Assembly (NCBI GenBank): GCA_947846985.1
Contig: CANTUZ010000001.1
Location: 31,210,727-31,274,726 of the forward strand
Direction: 5' to 3'
Length of the DNA stretch: 64,000 bases
From: Fratercula arctica
Lineage: Eukaryota; Chordata; Aves; Charadriiformes; Alcidae
Made by a program: the position numbers and the translations under genes. Positions 27,401-37,464 of the stretch are shown piece by piece. The notes beneath the pieces were generated by a model. It had not been told where the DNA came from. It searched no databases and saw only the letters and a program-made list of their open reading frames with translations. How positions within the stretch are numbered: position 1 is the first letter of the stretch; the number at the start of each line of letters is the position of its first letter.

Positions 27401-29551
27401 CTTTTGAGCATCTACTTGTGAAAAAGGTGGTTCTGGAGAAAGTGGTGTTGTGTTAGTTTGAGAAGATTTAAATATTTAAAACTTTGTAAGAGCTTAGTGG
27501 GTTGAGGTTTTTTTCAGTAGTCAAATACTGTTTAGTTATCACGGTATTCAGTTTTGTTTTATAATGCTAATTTTCTTCCAAACCTACTTTACTTCTGTAT
27601 ATCTTGAAAATGTTCACTGACTAGTTTCTCTCTTAAAATGCAATTAAATGCAAGGGTTTATTCACACAGCCAACTTTATGTAGAAGTTTACAAATTAAAG
27701 ATGCCTTGAAGGTTTGGTTTAGTTTGTTTTTTTTTTTTGCAACTAGGCAACAGCTGTTTATCAAGCAAAGGAAAAACTGAAATCAATTGAAAAGGCAAGA
27801 AAAGGTGAGTATCCACGATTGTATATACTACGTAAATGCAGTTGTAAAGAAAGTTGCTAGTGAGCTCAAGTTGGTTTGTTTTGTTTTGTTTTTTAATTCT
27901 GCTGTCACAGATTTTGGATGCTTTGTGCGTAAACAAATTTCCATTTCATTATAAACCTATAACCATTTCCTCAGAATAAAGGCACAAATGAACTACTTTT
28001 TGTGGCAAGCGTATCTTAATATTAAATTTAAATTAAAGTGTCTCAACACTCTTCTTGGACCGATAATACTATGTCTGATTACCTAAGTGTCTCACCAAAT
28101 TGCCTCAGTACGTCTACTGAGGAAAGGGAGAGAAAGTTTGTGTGCATATGCTTTGTATTTGAAAGACTGACTAGCTAGTGGTACTGGTTTGTATTTGTAG
28201 CAATTCCTGCCACTCTGTGTGGCACTTGCCAAGCTAAATGCAGGGGTTTTTTTTTGGTGAGAGGCATTTTCTTTTTTTTTTTTTTTTATTACAGTGTTTT
28301 TTATCATTTTGTTATACCTCTTCTATAAAATGCAGGAATTTCATAAAAGTTTCTATTAGTGAAATACAGGCATGTATTTAGAAGGACTGCTACGTGTGTG
28401 CTCTACAGTTACTAGACAAACAAAAAAAACCTCTTTACTACAGAAAATGTCGTAATAAAGCAGGTGCTGAAGTTTTCTTATGAATTGTGCTTGTCAAGTA
28501 CACTGCTTAAGAGATTGGTTTGTATTTTTCACAAGGTTGAAGAACTGTTGATATTGAAGGTGTACTGAACTCCTGGCTGTAAAATCAGTTCACTGCGAAG
28601 TTCGTCCTTGCATAATCTGAGAATCCTCTAAGTAGCCATTGCATTTGAAGCATGCTATTAACGTTTGCCAAAATTATATTCCCAGTCTTTTTAGTATTAG
28701 TGTCAAATATTCTGAAACAATCGAATGATGCAATCTCTGGAGAACACAGTAACTTTGCTTCCCTTTTTCCAGGTGCCATTTCCTCTGAAGAAATAATTAA
28801 ATATGCCCATAGGATCAGTGCTAGCAATGCTGTTTGTGCCCCTCTGACGTGGGTACCAGGTAACTATCATGTTTATGACAACAGATTTTTTTATGATAAA
28901 GCATGGTCGGTATTTGGCCTTGCAATGCTTTTATATAGTGAAAACCACTGTGGTTTATTGGAGTAACATTCTTTTCAGCTTATATCTAATATTTTCAACA
29001 AAAATGGATATCCAAAGTCCTGTAGATTGTAAGTACGTCTTCAAAAGACTATGTAACTGCGTGCTTCCATTAACTGACTGGCCTCCTCTGCTCTCCTTTG
29101 TTTGCTTTTTTCCCCTGAATGTTGTCCCCAATTATAAGTTATAACCAAGTACGTTTAAAGACCTTGGTTGTGTTCCCTCCTGACCCTTACAATATTCTTT
29201 ACAGAGGATGTTAGTTATCGGTGGAGTCAGAAGCAGGTTTTTCATTATGTCACGTTTCAATTTGGGGGGCTATCTTCCTTGTACAAAATGAGAATGTGTT
29301 TTTTCCAATTCCTGTCTTTGCTGTTTAGCTGTGAAGTAGCAGGGAGAGCAAAGATACCTTTTTCTGTCAAGTCTGAATGAACAAAGAAAGTCTCAGTGAA
29401 AGACACAGACTTGGATTTTAACAAAACAGGTGGGATGCTCATTGTTGGTTGAAACAGTCACAGCATGGGTTTTTTTGGTCAGGGAACTAGGCACTGAAGA
29501 AAAAGTTAATGTCTGCAAGACAATTGTTAAATATTTTTAAAAATGTTGTGT

Positions 29552-29596
<45 letters not shown>

Positions 29597-32500
29597 GGGA
29601 CCCACGTAGGCCATATCCTACAGATCTGGAAATGAGGAGTGGTCTCTTGGGTCAGATGAACAACCCATCCACCAATGGAGTTAATGGACACTTACCAGGA
29701 GATGCACTTGCAGCAGGCAGACTGCCAGGTAAGAGAAACTCAGTTTTGTTTTGCTTTTCTTTATTCTTTGTACAGTCATAGCAATTATAGGTTTCGCTTA
29801 GCAAAGGCAAATAGGCAAATCATAGTTAAAATAATGAAAATTATGGCTCACGTTGTTCCCTAGCAGCGAAGATCCAGTACATAGAGTTAACAATTAGAAA
29901 TTGCATAATTTTATTTCATGCTAAATCATACTGCAGACACTACAACTAAGTCAATGTAAACAAAACTCACTTAGTTACCCTTCAATTCACCTATTTTAAA
30001 TTGCTGTAAATTAAGTATGATCAAATCATATTAAAAAGAAGCATTTTCAAAGCAAACTTTCCTTGTCAGTGATGACAAAGTATGGAATTGTGAAAGCTGC
30101 ATTCAGAAGAAAAGGGGTCTATTGTCATCCCCTATCTTCCTTTAAGTCTGTAGTCTATATACCAAGACTTTGCTTAGAAGTTTTGGACTGAAAATTACAA
30201 AGGACAGCTGGTAAGGTAGTACCTTGGATGTAGGAATTGAGCTTTAATCCCTTAATTGTTTAGCGAAATGCTCACTTCTGATGACTTTAGTGGGATTGAT
30301 TTATTCATGCTAAAATAGAATTTAGCAGTAAGTTAGAGTAACTGAATCAAGAATTCAGTGGTTCTGTACCTGTGCAGCACTAATCTACTATGGTTAGACT
30401 AAATTGTGGAAAAATTCTTGGATTCATAGGAGATCTGTAACAGTTCTTACCTGTCTGTTAAGCTGCTTGCAGGTGTTACGGAAAGCTTGTTTTCAAAAAT
30501 TGTACTGAATATATTAAAAAAACCCAAACAACTGTATCGTGATTCCCTTGGAGAAATAGCAAACTTGGATTTCGTGTTTCCAATCATCTGTATAATCCTC
30601 TTGTCACCTCTTAGAAAGTGACTTGAAGTTCTGCATCATCTCACTTTTTAAACCTTTGGCCTTGGATAAAATGGGTCAGTGAACCGGAGTGGGACCCTGA
30701 CGTCTGTCCATAGCAACCCACCGGGAAAATGCTGAGGATGGGCCCACGTATCTTTTCTGTTCTTTTGAAATATGGTCAGAGGAGATGTTAAGGTTGCGTC
30801 TTCCTCCTGGAGTTGTTTCGGTAGAGCCCATTCTGGCTGGCTCCTCTGCCTTAGGGAATGCAGACTTGCTTCTTTTACTTTTGAGTGCTGCCCCTGTAAG
30901 AACTGAAAGCTCACTCTTTAGGACTTTTCGTTGAGAAGCTGGAAAATGTGGCATTTAAACTCCTCAAATGAAGTTGTTAATTGAATCTGTGTCTCCTATG
31001 TCACGGGAAATCCTCTTAATTGCTAGACTGTCAGGTAAGAGGGAAATGTTGAAACTACATTTAAAAGAAAGTAGAGGCCATCCCAGCATTTTGTGTAGGG
31101 ATCTTGAATCTGTTGGTGTGTAGAGGAGGCATGTCCCGAGAACACTCATTATGGGATCTAATCCTTTTAGAGATTTCGGCAAAGAGATGTCCAGTTACTG
31201 AGTCCTTACTGAGTCTGCAAGCCAGCCACTGGGCTGCCTGGTAGCCTCAAAACTTTGAGGCTGCTTAGCACACTTGTTCAACCTGGTTTAATGATGCACT
31301 GGTTCCAGCATTGAAGCATGGCTGCAGGATGCGAGACACTGACTTAACATTCTCAGCTGGTTCAAATAAAGTTGGTTAACTTCACCACAGCTGGGATGAG
31401 ACCACCTGGTACTATTGTTGGTCTTCCTAAAGTGGGCACAGAACTGGCACAAAGGCTGCATTACATCCTCGCATCTGCTGGTGGGTCAGATTTGTACTAA
31501 TGTATGTGGTATTAGGGGACTGTGGCTCTAGTTCATATGTGGAATCTCAGGTGTCTGCAGATTTAAAGATCAGAAGCTACAGTGTGTGTGTGGAGTCTGT
31601 GCTTCTGAGTTAGGCAGCACCTGAGTGAGAGTAAGTCTACCATATATGACCCTCTGCTTAGACAGTGCCCTCTCTTTCTGTACTCCAAGTCCCACATGGT
31701 TGGTCTTTTGTTCACTTCTGATTCTGACGAATTATTTTTAATTCTTGCTGTAAGCGGGAGACAGCTGGTTTCTTCTATGGGATAGACTTAGCTACAGTGC
31801 CTAGTAATAAGTGGAGAAGAACTGAAGCACAGCAGTAAGAGCATAAATTAAAAGGAAGGGAGCAGAAATGGCATATAAATGTGTACTGCATCCCATTGAA
31901 ATGGGGACCATTTTGGGGGCAAGGAAGGGAGAGACTAGGAAGTGTTGTGGGGGGAGAGTAGGTTGGTAGGGAGTACGTGATGGGGTTGGCTTTGGACGTA
32001 GGAGAAGAGAAGAAAGTGAGAGCTAAGAGAAGTCAGAGACAGCTGAGGCTGTCCTGGCTGGGGTACAGTGGGTCATTCCCATCTCTCAAGTATCTCTCTC
32101 TGTGGCCCTGGTTCTGTAGTAGGACACTGTTCTTTGCACTTGATGCACCATATTTGCTGTTGGAAAAACGATAACCAAGGTGTTCCAGCCAAATTTGGAT
32201 AAAACCTTTTACTTTGAATTTCTATGATCTGCCTTAAGTGGTTTTTTTTTTTTTGATCTAATGTTTTCATCTGGTTTTGCATACTGACAAGAGGGTGACC
32301 ATTTTCATTACTGCTAGTGGTTGTGAATGTTAAGTCAGTTCAAACTGTGCTTTGAAGATGAAAAGCTCTTTGGAATATATACTGTTTTGAAGTGGAGTGA
32401 TGAGAGATCAAGAGCCACCTACATAAATGGGCCTCTCTGGCACAGTTTTAGTGATATAATGGCAAATCAATCATGATACCTTTTCCAGCTGTTACTGGAG

Positions 32501-32806
32501 GGTTTCATCTGTCCAAAATTCAGGAAGGATTTCAAGATTTGTTTTAATTTTGAATTGGAGTTACAGTTGAGCTGTCTCATTGAATTTGTTGATATACAAA
32601 GCTGATAGTTTGATTATGCCCCTTTTTTTCCAGATGTGCTTGCTCCTCAGTATCCTTGGCAGTCAAGTGATATGTCAATGAACATGCTACCTCCTAATCA
32701 TAGTAATGACTTCATGTTGGAGCCTCCAGGACACAATAAGGAAAATGAAGATGACGTAGAAGTTATGTCAACAGACTCCTCCAGCAGCAGCAGTGACTCA
32801 GACTAG
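24359..32806 (+). CDS. MED4: MED4, Mediator complex subunit 4 (complete, 7 exons)
   Basis: The coding exons are 24359-24459, 26787-26853, 27207-27377, 27747-27804, 28773-28859, 29597-29728 and 32634-32806. Together they make 789 nt, or 262 residues plus TAG; human MED4 has 270. All introns are GT..AG and the phases agree. The protein belongs to the Mediator middle module, which bridges transcription factors and RNA polymerase II in the nucleus. Visible hallmarks are [16 protein letters not shown] at the N-terminus, a coiled-coil-rich stretch from about residue 57 to 132 ([20 protein letters not shown]), the block [20 protein letters not shown], then [20 protein letters not shown], and a Ser/Asp tail ending SSSSSSDSD that could be a CK2 target. 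The start ATG lies in GTGATGGCGG, and the seven-alanine N-terminus differs from and is shorter than the mammalian one. Identification is by strong similarity to the known vertebrate protein. Confidence 0.98.
24460..26786 (+). other. MED4: MED4 intron 1
   Basis: 2.3 kb, beginning in the CpG island. It contains a T-run at about 25400-25417. No nested gene or RNA was recognised. Confidence 0.7.
26787..26853 (+). CDS. MED4: MED4 exon 2
   Basis: The acceptor TTTCCTTTCAG precedes GGAACTAATTG and the donor is CCAG|GTAAACT. It completes Arg34 and encodes [16 protein letters not shown] and onward to residue 56. At 67 nt it is too short to stand out as an open frame. Confidence 0.95.
27207..27377 (+). 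CDS. MED4: MED4 exon 3
   Basis: 57 codons in phase 0, residues 57-113, beginning [20 protein letters not shown] and running into the coiled coil. The acceptor is TTCAATAG and the donor is CTG|GTAAGT. Confidence 0.96.
27747..27804 (+). CDS. MED4: MED4 exon 4
   Basis: 58 nt encoding [19 protein letters not shown] plus the first base of the next glycine. The acceptor is GCAACTAG after a T-run and the donor is AAAAG|GTGAGT. Confidence 0.95.
28773..28859 (+). CDS. MED4: MED4 exon 5
   Basis: 87 nt encoding the highly conserved [20 protein letters not shown] block and on to WVP. The acceptor is CCCTTTTTCCAG and the donor is CCAG|GTAACT. Confidence 0.96.
29554..29592 (+). repeat. Poly(T)39 at the MED4 exon 6 acceptor
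   Basis: 39 consecutive T residues are separated from the exon 6 boundary only by AAAG. The run must serve as the polypyrimidine tract of this 3' splice site. Its exact length is the kind of value sequencing and assembly often get wrong. Confidence 0.95.
29597..29728 (+). CDS. MED4: MED4 exon 6
   Basis: 132 nt encoding [20 protein letters not shown] and on to the DALAAGRLP segment. Its acceptor AAAG follows directly on a 39-base T homopolymer (29554-29592). The donor is CCAG|GTAAGA. Confidence 0.96.
29729..32633 (+). other. MED4: MED4 intron 6
   Basis: 2.9 kb with no nested gene seen. It contains a 9-bp perfect inverted repeat with a 2-nt spacer (31243-31262, AGCCTCAAA and TTTGAGGCT). Short minus-strand frames near 30.65-31.18 kb show no recognisable domain. 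Confidence 0.7.
32634..32806 (+). CDS. MED4: MED4 exon 7 with stop codon
   Basis: Last coding exon, after the acceptor CCCTTTTTTTCCAG. It encodes [20 protein letters not shown] and on to the acidic serine tail, and ends with TAG at 32804-32806. Confidence 0.96.
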
Positions 32807-33412
32807 GTACGAGAGGGACAGTATCCCTAAGTAGACCTTTCCTGTGGTGAAGGTACGTTGGATGCTGTTTGTCACAGACTGTCATACCCTTTTGTTATGC
32901 TGGCGGCCCTGTGTAGGGAGATGGTAACAGCTGACTCAGAAATAGGGTGACTAATTTAAAACTGTGGACTTCAGAATCTTCCCCCTGACCCCCCCATTAG
33001 ATGTTCAAGTAAAATGACTGGGAGCTTTCTGCTGGAGGAGAGATGTCACATTTCCAGTGATTATGTAAATGTGTGAATGCGTATGTTTGCAAGAGACGTG
33101 CTGTATATATATATATACTTACTATACATTAGATGACAAAAGTTCCTGGGAAAAAAGGTGTAAGGGGAATCCCCTTGTATGTTTGTTAGTAACTTTACTC
33201 TTTTGATGATAGCCTTTTCTATGGCACAGAAATAAGGCATGAAATTTGTAATTTTAATATCTTTTTTTGTTACTGGCTAAATCCATGTTCTTGATCATCT
33301 TGTGTGTGCTGAGAACAAAAATATGGCAATAAGGTGTAAAAAAGAAAATTTGTAATTATTGTAATATATAATGAATGATTTGTCATAAATAAACTCAGCT
33401 TTGATGTAACTT
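32807..33412 (+). other. MED4: MED4 3' UTR with poly(A) signal
   Basis: Sequence after the stop codon holds a short (AT)n tract near 33106-33115 and AT-rich 3'-UTR-like sequence. A canonical AATAAA lies at 33388-33393, followed by GT/T-rich sequence, so cleavage probably falls near 33410. The end is inferred from the signal, not from transcript data. Confidence 0.75.
33388..33393 (+). terminator. MED4: MED4 polyadenylation signal AATAAA
   Basis: Canonical hexamer about 580 bp after the MED4 stop, with a T-rich downstream element (CTTTGTTTCATTTTTC). Confidence 0.75.
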
Positions 33413-36060
33413 TGTTTCATTTTTCAAACGTGAATCTTAGATGGGTTACTGTGTAACTTCAGTACTCAGCACATTTTTATCCCAGTATGTGGTTGAATTC
33501 TGATGGAGTTTCAGAAGTTTTTACTCTATTTTCCCCTTTGCAAAATGCCAAGTTGGTATTAGAAGCAGCTGAGCAGCCAGGAACTGGAATCTGTCCTTTT
33601 CAGCCGAGCTTTATCAGGTACACAGAGAACTAGGCAGACCCTGAGGCAGTGATGTACTGCCCATTCGCAAGACTTCACCGATACTTCGGGTAAACGACCT
33701 GGGACCCTGGAGATGACACCCTTTGGGGAACGCTGCAGGTTCAGCTCCTTTCAGTTCAAAGTGATCCCAGATTCTTTATTCTTGTCATCTATGATTTTTT
33801 CAGTTCTTTGAACCTGCTAATTTGTTTACTTCAGCAGTTGCATTTCCTGCCTCAACTATAATGTTCCTTCATCTTTCCAAAGGCATTTCCCTTGGCTTTC
33901 CTTTCCTTGCTCTGTTTTGCTTAAGGAATCATTTTATGACAGATACTTTTCAGTTTTCTGATTTGATCAGAGGATTACTTACGTGCAGTGTTGCTCATGG
34001 CGGTTACAGGTTTCTGCCCTGCAACGAGGCTTCCTGAAGCACAGATCACAATTCTCTCTGCTTTTCCATTTTGTAGCTGCATCAAGTATCTGATAAATCA
34101 GGTACTTCCTCATTTGCCCAGACAATCTTTCAACTATTGCTGTCAGTAACGCTGCCGCATATGACCAGCCTATGTACAAATCCCATAAGGATGTAGAAAT
34201 GAAAAGGACTTTAATCACATAATATGGGGCAGTGTTTTTTGTTTTAAAAGAGAAATGAGGAATTTGGTTTTGTCTTAGCTGTTCCTTTTGGAAGTATTTT
34301 CAGAGTTATTAGAATTTCACCTCTATTTTGCAGTCTAAAGTTATCCATATACATATATATTTTAACCTTTATTCAGTATCATCTTTTCCTCTTTGGTGTT
34401 TACCCTCAATGTCTTTACAGAGAACTGTATGTTCTCTTTAATTCATGTTAATTCCAATACACCTTGTCTCTCTCAATCATCCTAATTAACCTTGCCTAGC
34501 CCTGTTCCAGTTCACATTGTTTCTACGTTCTTAAACATGAATGATCAGAATAATACACAATATTGCCAAATGCAGTTTCTTAATGCTTTGCACCGTGGGA
34601 TTAGTATTTTCTTCCCTAAACGCCCTGCTCAACGTGTCTTATAACGCAGTCACCGCTCACTAGTCTCTTTCATCTTCTCATTTATAAGGACGTTCTTTTA
34701 TTGGAATGAAATACAAATTGAGATAATTAATAGTCATGGGAAGTGTAATGTACTCAAAACTCTTATATGGCTATATCATGTGATTCACTAACTGAGATAC
34801 TGGGGAGGTGGGTGACTTTTCCAGACATAAATAAGAGTGAACAGAAGCAATGACCACTTCTTTTTCTGGGCTGTTTGCTAGCCTATGAAAGGATTAAGTG
34901 GTCTAAGAAATAGGTAAGACAGCTCTGTTCACTTAGTATAAAATCAGACTCTGGATATAAGATGCATCCTGATCAGTTTCTTTACATCAGTGCTCCACAC
35001 TATATACTGCTCAGGAGCATTTTTCTCCATGCTGGATAACTATAATGCCATTTTAGGTGAATTCTGTCTATTAAAAGCAATTTGGCAAGCCACAAAGTTT
35101 TAACTGTGTGTTTTGTTATTCAGTGGCTTAGATGTGTACATAATAAATTTTCCTATTTAGCAAAAGTACCAAAAATCAAAGTAAACATAACATTAGTTGA
35201 AAGTATGAATCTTAGCAGCTCAAAACTACTGAGAATCAATTTTTTTTTTGGGGGAGGAGGTTTGGGGGAGTAAAAATGCATGATACATACAAAACAAGTT
35301 ATTTAAGTTAGAGGTTGCTGACAGCCGATTGCAGTAATGCACTGTAGTCGTTGAATCATTCCACTTAGAAAGGATACAGAAACCCTGACATATGGAGATA
35401 CCGTTTGTGTCCTCATTTCAGTTACTACTTGTGTATTTACAACAGATAGAATGAATGTAACCATTAATGATAGCAAAATATTTATTGCATGACAAACCAT
35501 TTTACAGTGACCTCTGCTTTCCCATCAGGACTTAGAAATGTAAAGAAAATTTAAAATGGCACTAAATCATTTTAATCACTTTTTTTATTTCATTATTCTT
35601 TGGGACAGATGGGCAGGACATCTGTCAACTCTTCCTGCAGCCTCTTTGTTGACAGTTGAACGGAATAATTTTCAGTGTACATAAAGTTTCTTTCAGGAGG
35701 ACAATCTCCACTTTTGAATAGAAAAAATAAGCTTTCTACAAAGATACAGTAGTAAAGGAATTTTCAGTGATATTTCCCATTTCAAAACTGCTTTATAACA
35801 TTATCTTCTTTCTTCACTTCAGAGAAAGAATATCTGTCCTAAGGGAAGTTGTGCATAGTTTATACTTCAAATTCTAAGCAGGAGGCTTGCAATTATCAGT
35901 AGCATCTTTATACCTCATATCACTCTGTCTGCTTCTCAGCAAAAAGAGCTGTCTGTTTAAAAAAATGTATGTGCAAAGTACGGAAGAGCTTTGAATGCTT
36001 CAAGCTCATTTCTTTTAAGAACTGACAAGTCAATTCACAATTTCAGACAATTTTAATCTT
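33413..36060. other. Gap between convergent MED4 and NUDT15 ends
   Basis: No coding exons seen. It contains the antisense LINE relic at about 34440-34640 and AT-rich sequence. The distal end of the NUDT15 3' UTR may extend into the right part of this interval. Confidence 0.55.
34440..34640 (-). mobile_element. Ancient CR1/L3-like LINE relic, antisense
   Basis: Read on the + strand, the segment follows the typical order of reverse-oriented old amniote CR1/L3 elements. A CTCAATCATCCTAATTAACC stretch leads to TTCCAGTTCAC, then ATGAATGATCAGAATAATAC and ACAATATTGCCAAATG. These parallel the family's 'atcatcctggttgccc', 'ttccagttct', 'tgaccagaactg' and 'cacagtattccaaatg' blocks. Divergence is high and the edges are approximate. 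Confidence 0.6.
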
Positions 36061-36078
36061 TCAATATTGCACTTATGT

Positions 36079-36084
36079 TTTATT
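36079..36084 (-). terminator. NUDT15: Candidate NUDT15 polyadenylation signal
   Basis: TTTATT on the + strand reads AATAAA on the minus strand, about 1.24 kb beyond the NUDT15 stop. A variant ATTAAA lies nearer at 36442-36447. Which one is used cannot be decided from sequence alone. Confidence 0.4.
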
Positions 36085-37318
36085 CAAAAGAAATAAAAGG
36101 GATCTCAGAACATTTTGTACAATGGGTATATCTAAAGGAAATAGACAGAAAACTGTGTTTTAAAAGAATGCTGAAGAGAAAAAAAAATTTGCGAGTTAGT
36201 GATTTTTTTAAAAGTCATATCCTAAAATTAATTGCTGATGCGCTAATGACTACAGCTGGAAAAGAATCAAATTTGGTTAAGATTCTAGGAAAATGAAAAA
36301 TATAAACTCGTTTTTGTGTATATCTTCTTTGCGTACGGTGATTTCATTCACTACCAATTCAATCATTTAGTCACATCAAACGGAAAATTAACAATTCTGA
36401 CAAGTCCCAGTAGCTGTAGAGAATTACACCCATCTGTGCTGTTTAATACTGACAACCCTCTTTAGCCAAGACGTATGACTGACTGCTGTGGAGCTACACC
36501 TACAAATGAGATTGGTTTGTACAACAGTATTTGCGTCAGCCTTGTAGAACACTGTGGGCACCTCTCCATTAAATTATTAAGAATTTAGTAACGTGATCAG
36601 AAATTAATATCAACTGCAGAGATCTGAAACACTCGTGCAGGTAAATTCTAATGTAACTGAGGCTGCAAACAGAACTCTCTAATGAAAGAGAGTGGCAAGA
36701 AGAGTCAGGGAGTTTTCATCCACTGCAACAAGCCACCGCAGCCTTTTCGTGTTTATAAATACTGTGATTTTCAAGTGTGTACTACTGTCTGCAGGAGGAT
36801 GAGGCGCTGTCTGTAAAATGAGACTTTTGTTCATGACAGTATCTTAACTGACGCTATGAGACAAGGCTAAGTTTAAAAATTGGTCCAAGATTTATAATTA
36901 CAGGAAAGCAGCGTGACATACAAAGCAGTTTTACACAGAAAGCAGCACAGCAGTTTAAACAAATCACTTTCTCTTGGGCCTGATGCTACAACCGTTTACA
37001 AGTGAGTAAGCTTCTCTGACAAGTTCTGACTTCCAAAGGGATATTAATCTATATAACGATTAACCAGATAAAACACGATGAGTTTTCTATAAAAGAAAAT
37101 GTTAATTATCAACCACTAGAGCTAGAAATAGCTCTGGAATGAGAGACAGCTGTTGCGTGAAACATGGTAAAAGCACTGAAACATTTGGCATCTTTTTTGG
37201 CTTTGGGAAAGGTAGTATTTTCACACGGGCAGAGTGAGCACGATATATATCCTTTTCTCTTTTGCACCAAAAAAAGCAGGTCTGTCCTTTGGTTTGTTAC
37301 ATAACGTGCAATTAGTTT

Positions 37319-37464
37319 CTACGCCAGTTGGTGACTTCCCGTGTACCCCTTGAGATGATCAAGCTCTTCCGTAAAGGGATTGTAACCTTGCTCTCTTAAA
37401 CAGCGTAAGGCCCAGAACAGTTGATCCGCTGGAGGAAACTCATCCCACTTAACCCATTCCCAAC
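37319..37464 (-). CDS. NUDT15: NUDT15 exon 3 with stop codon
   Basis: 146 nt after the acceptor TTTCCTGCAG. It encodes [20 protein letters not shown] and on to GSHQLA, then TAG at 37321-37319. Confidence 0.96.
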
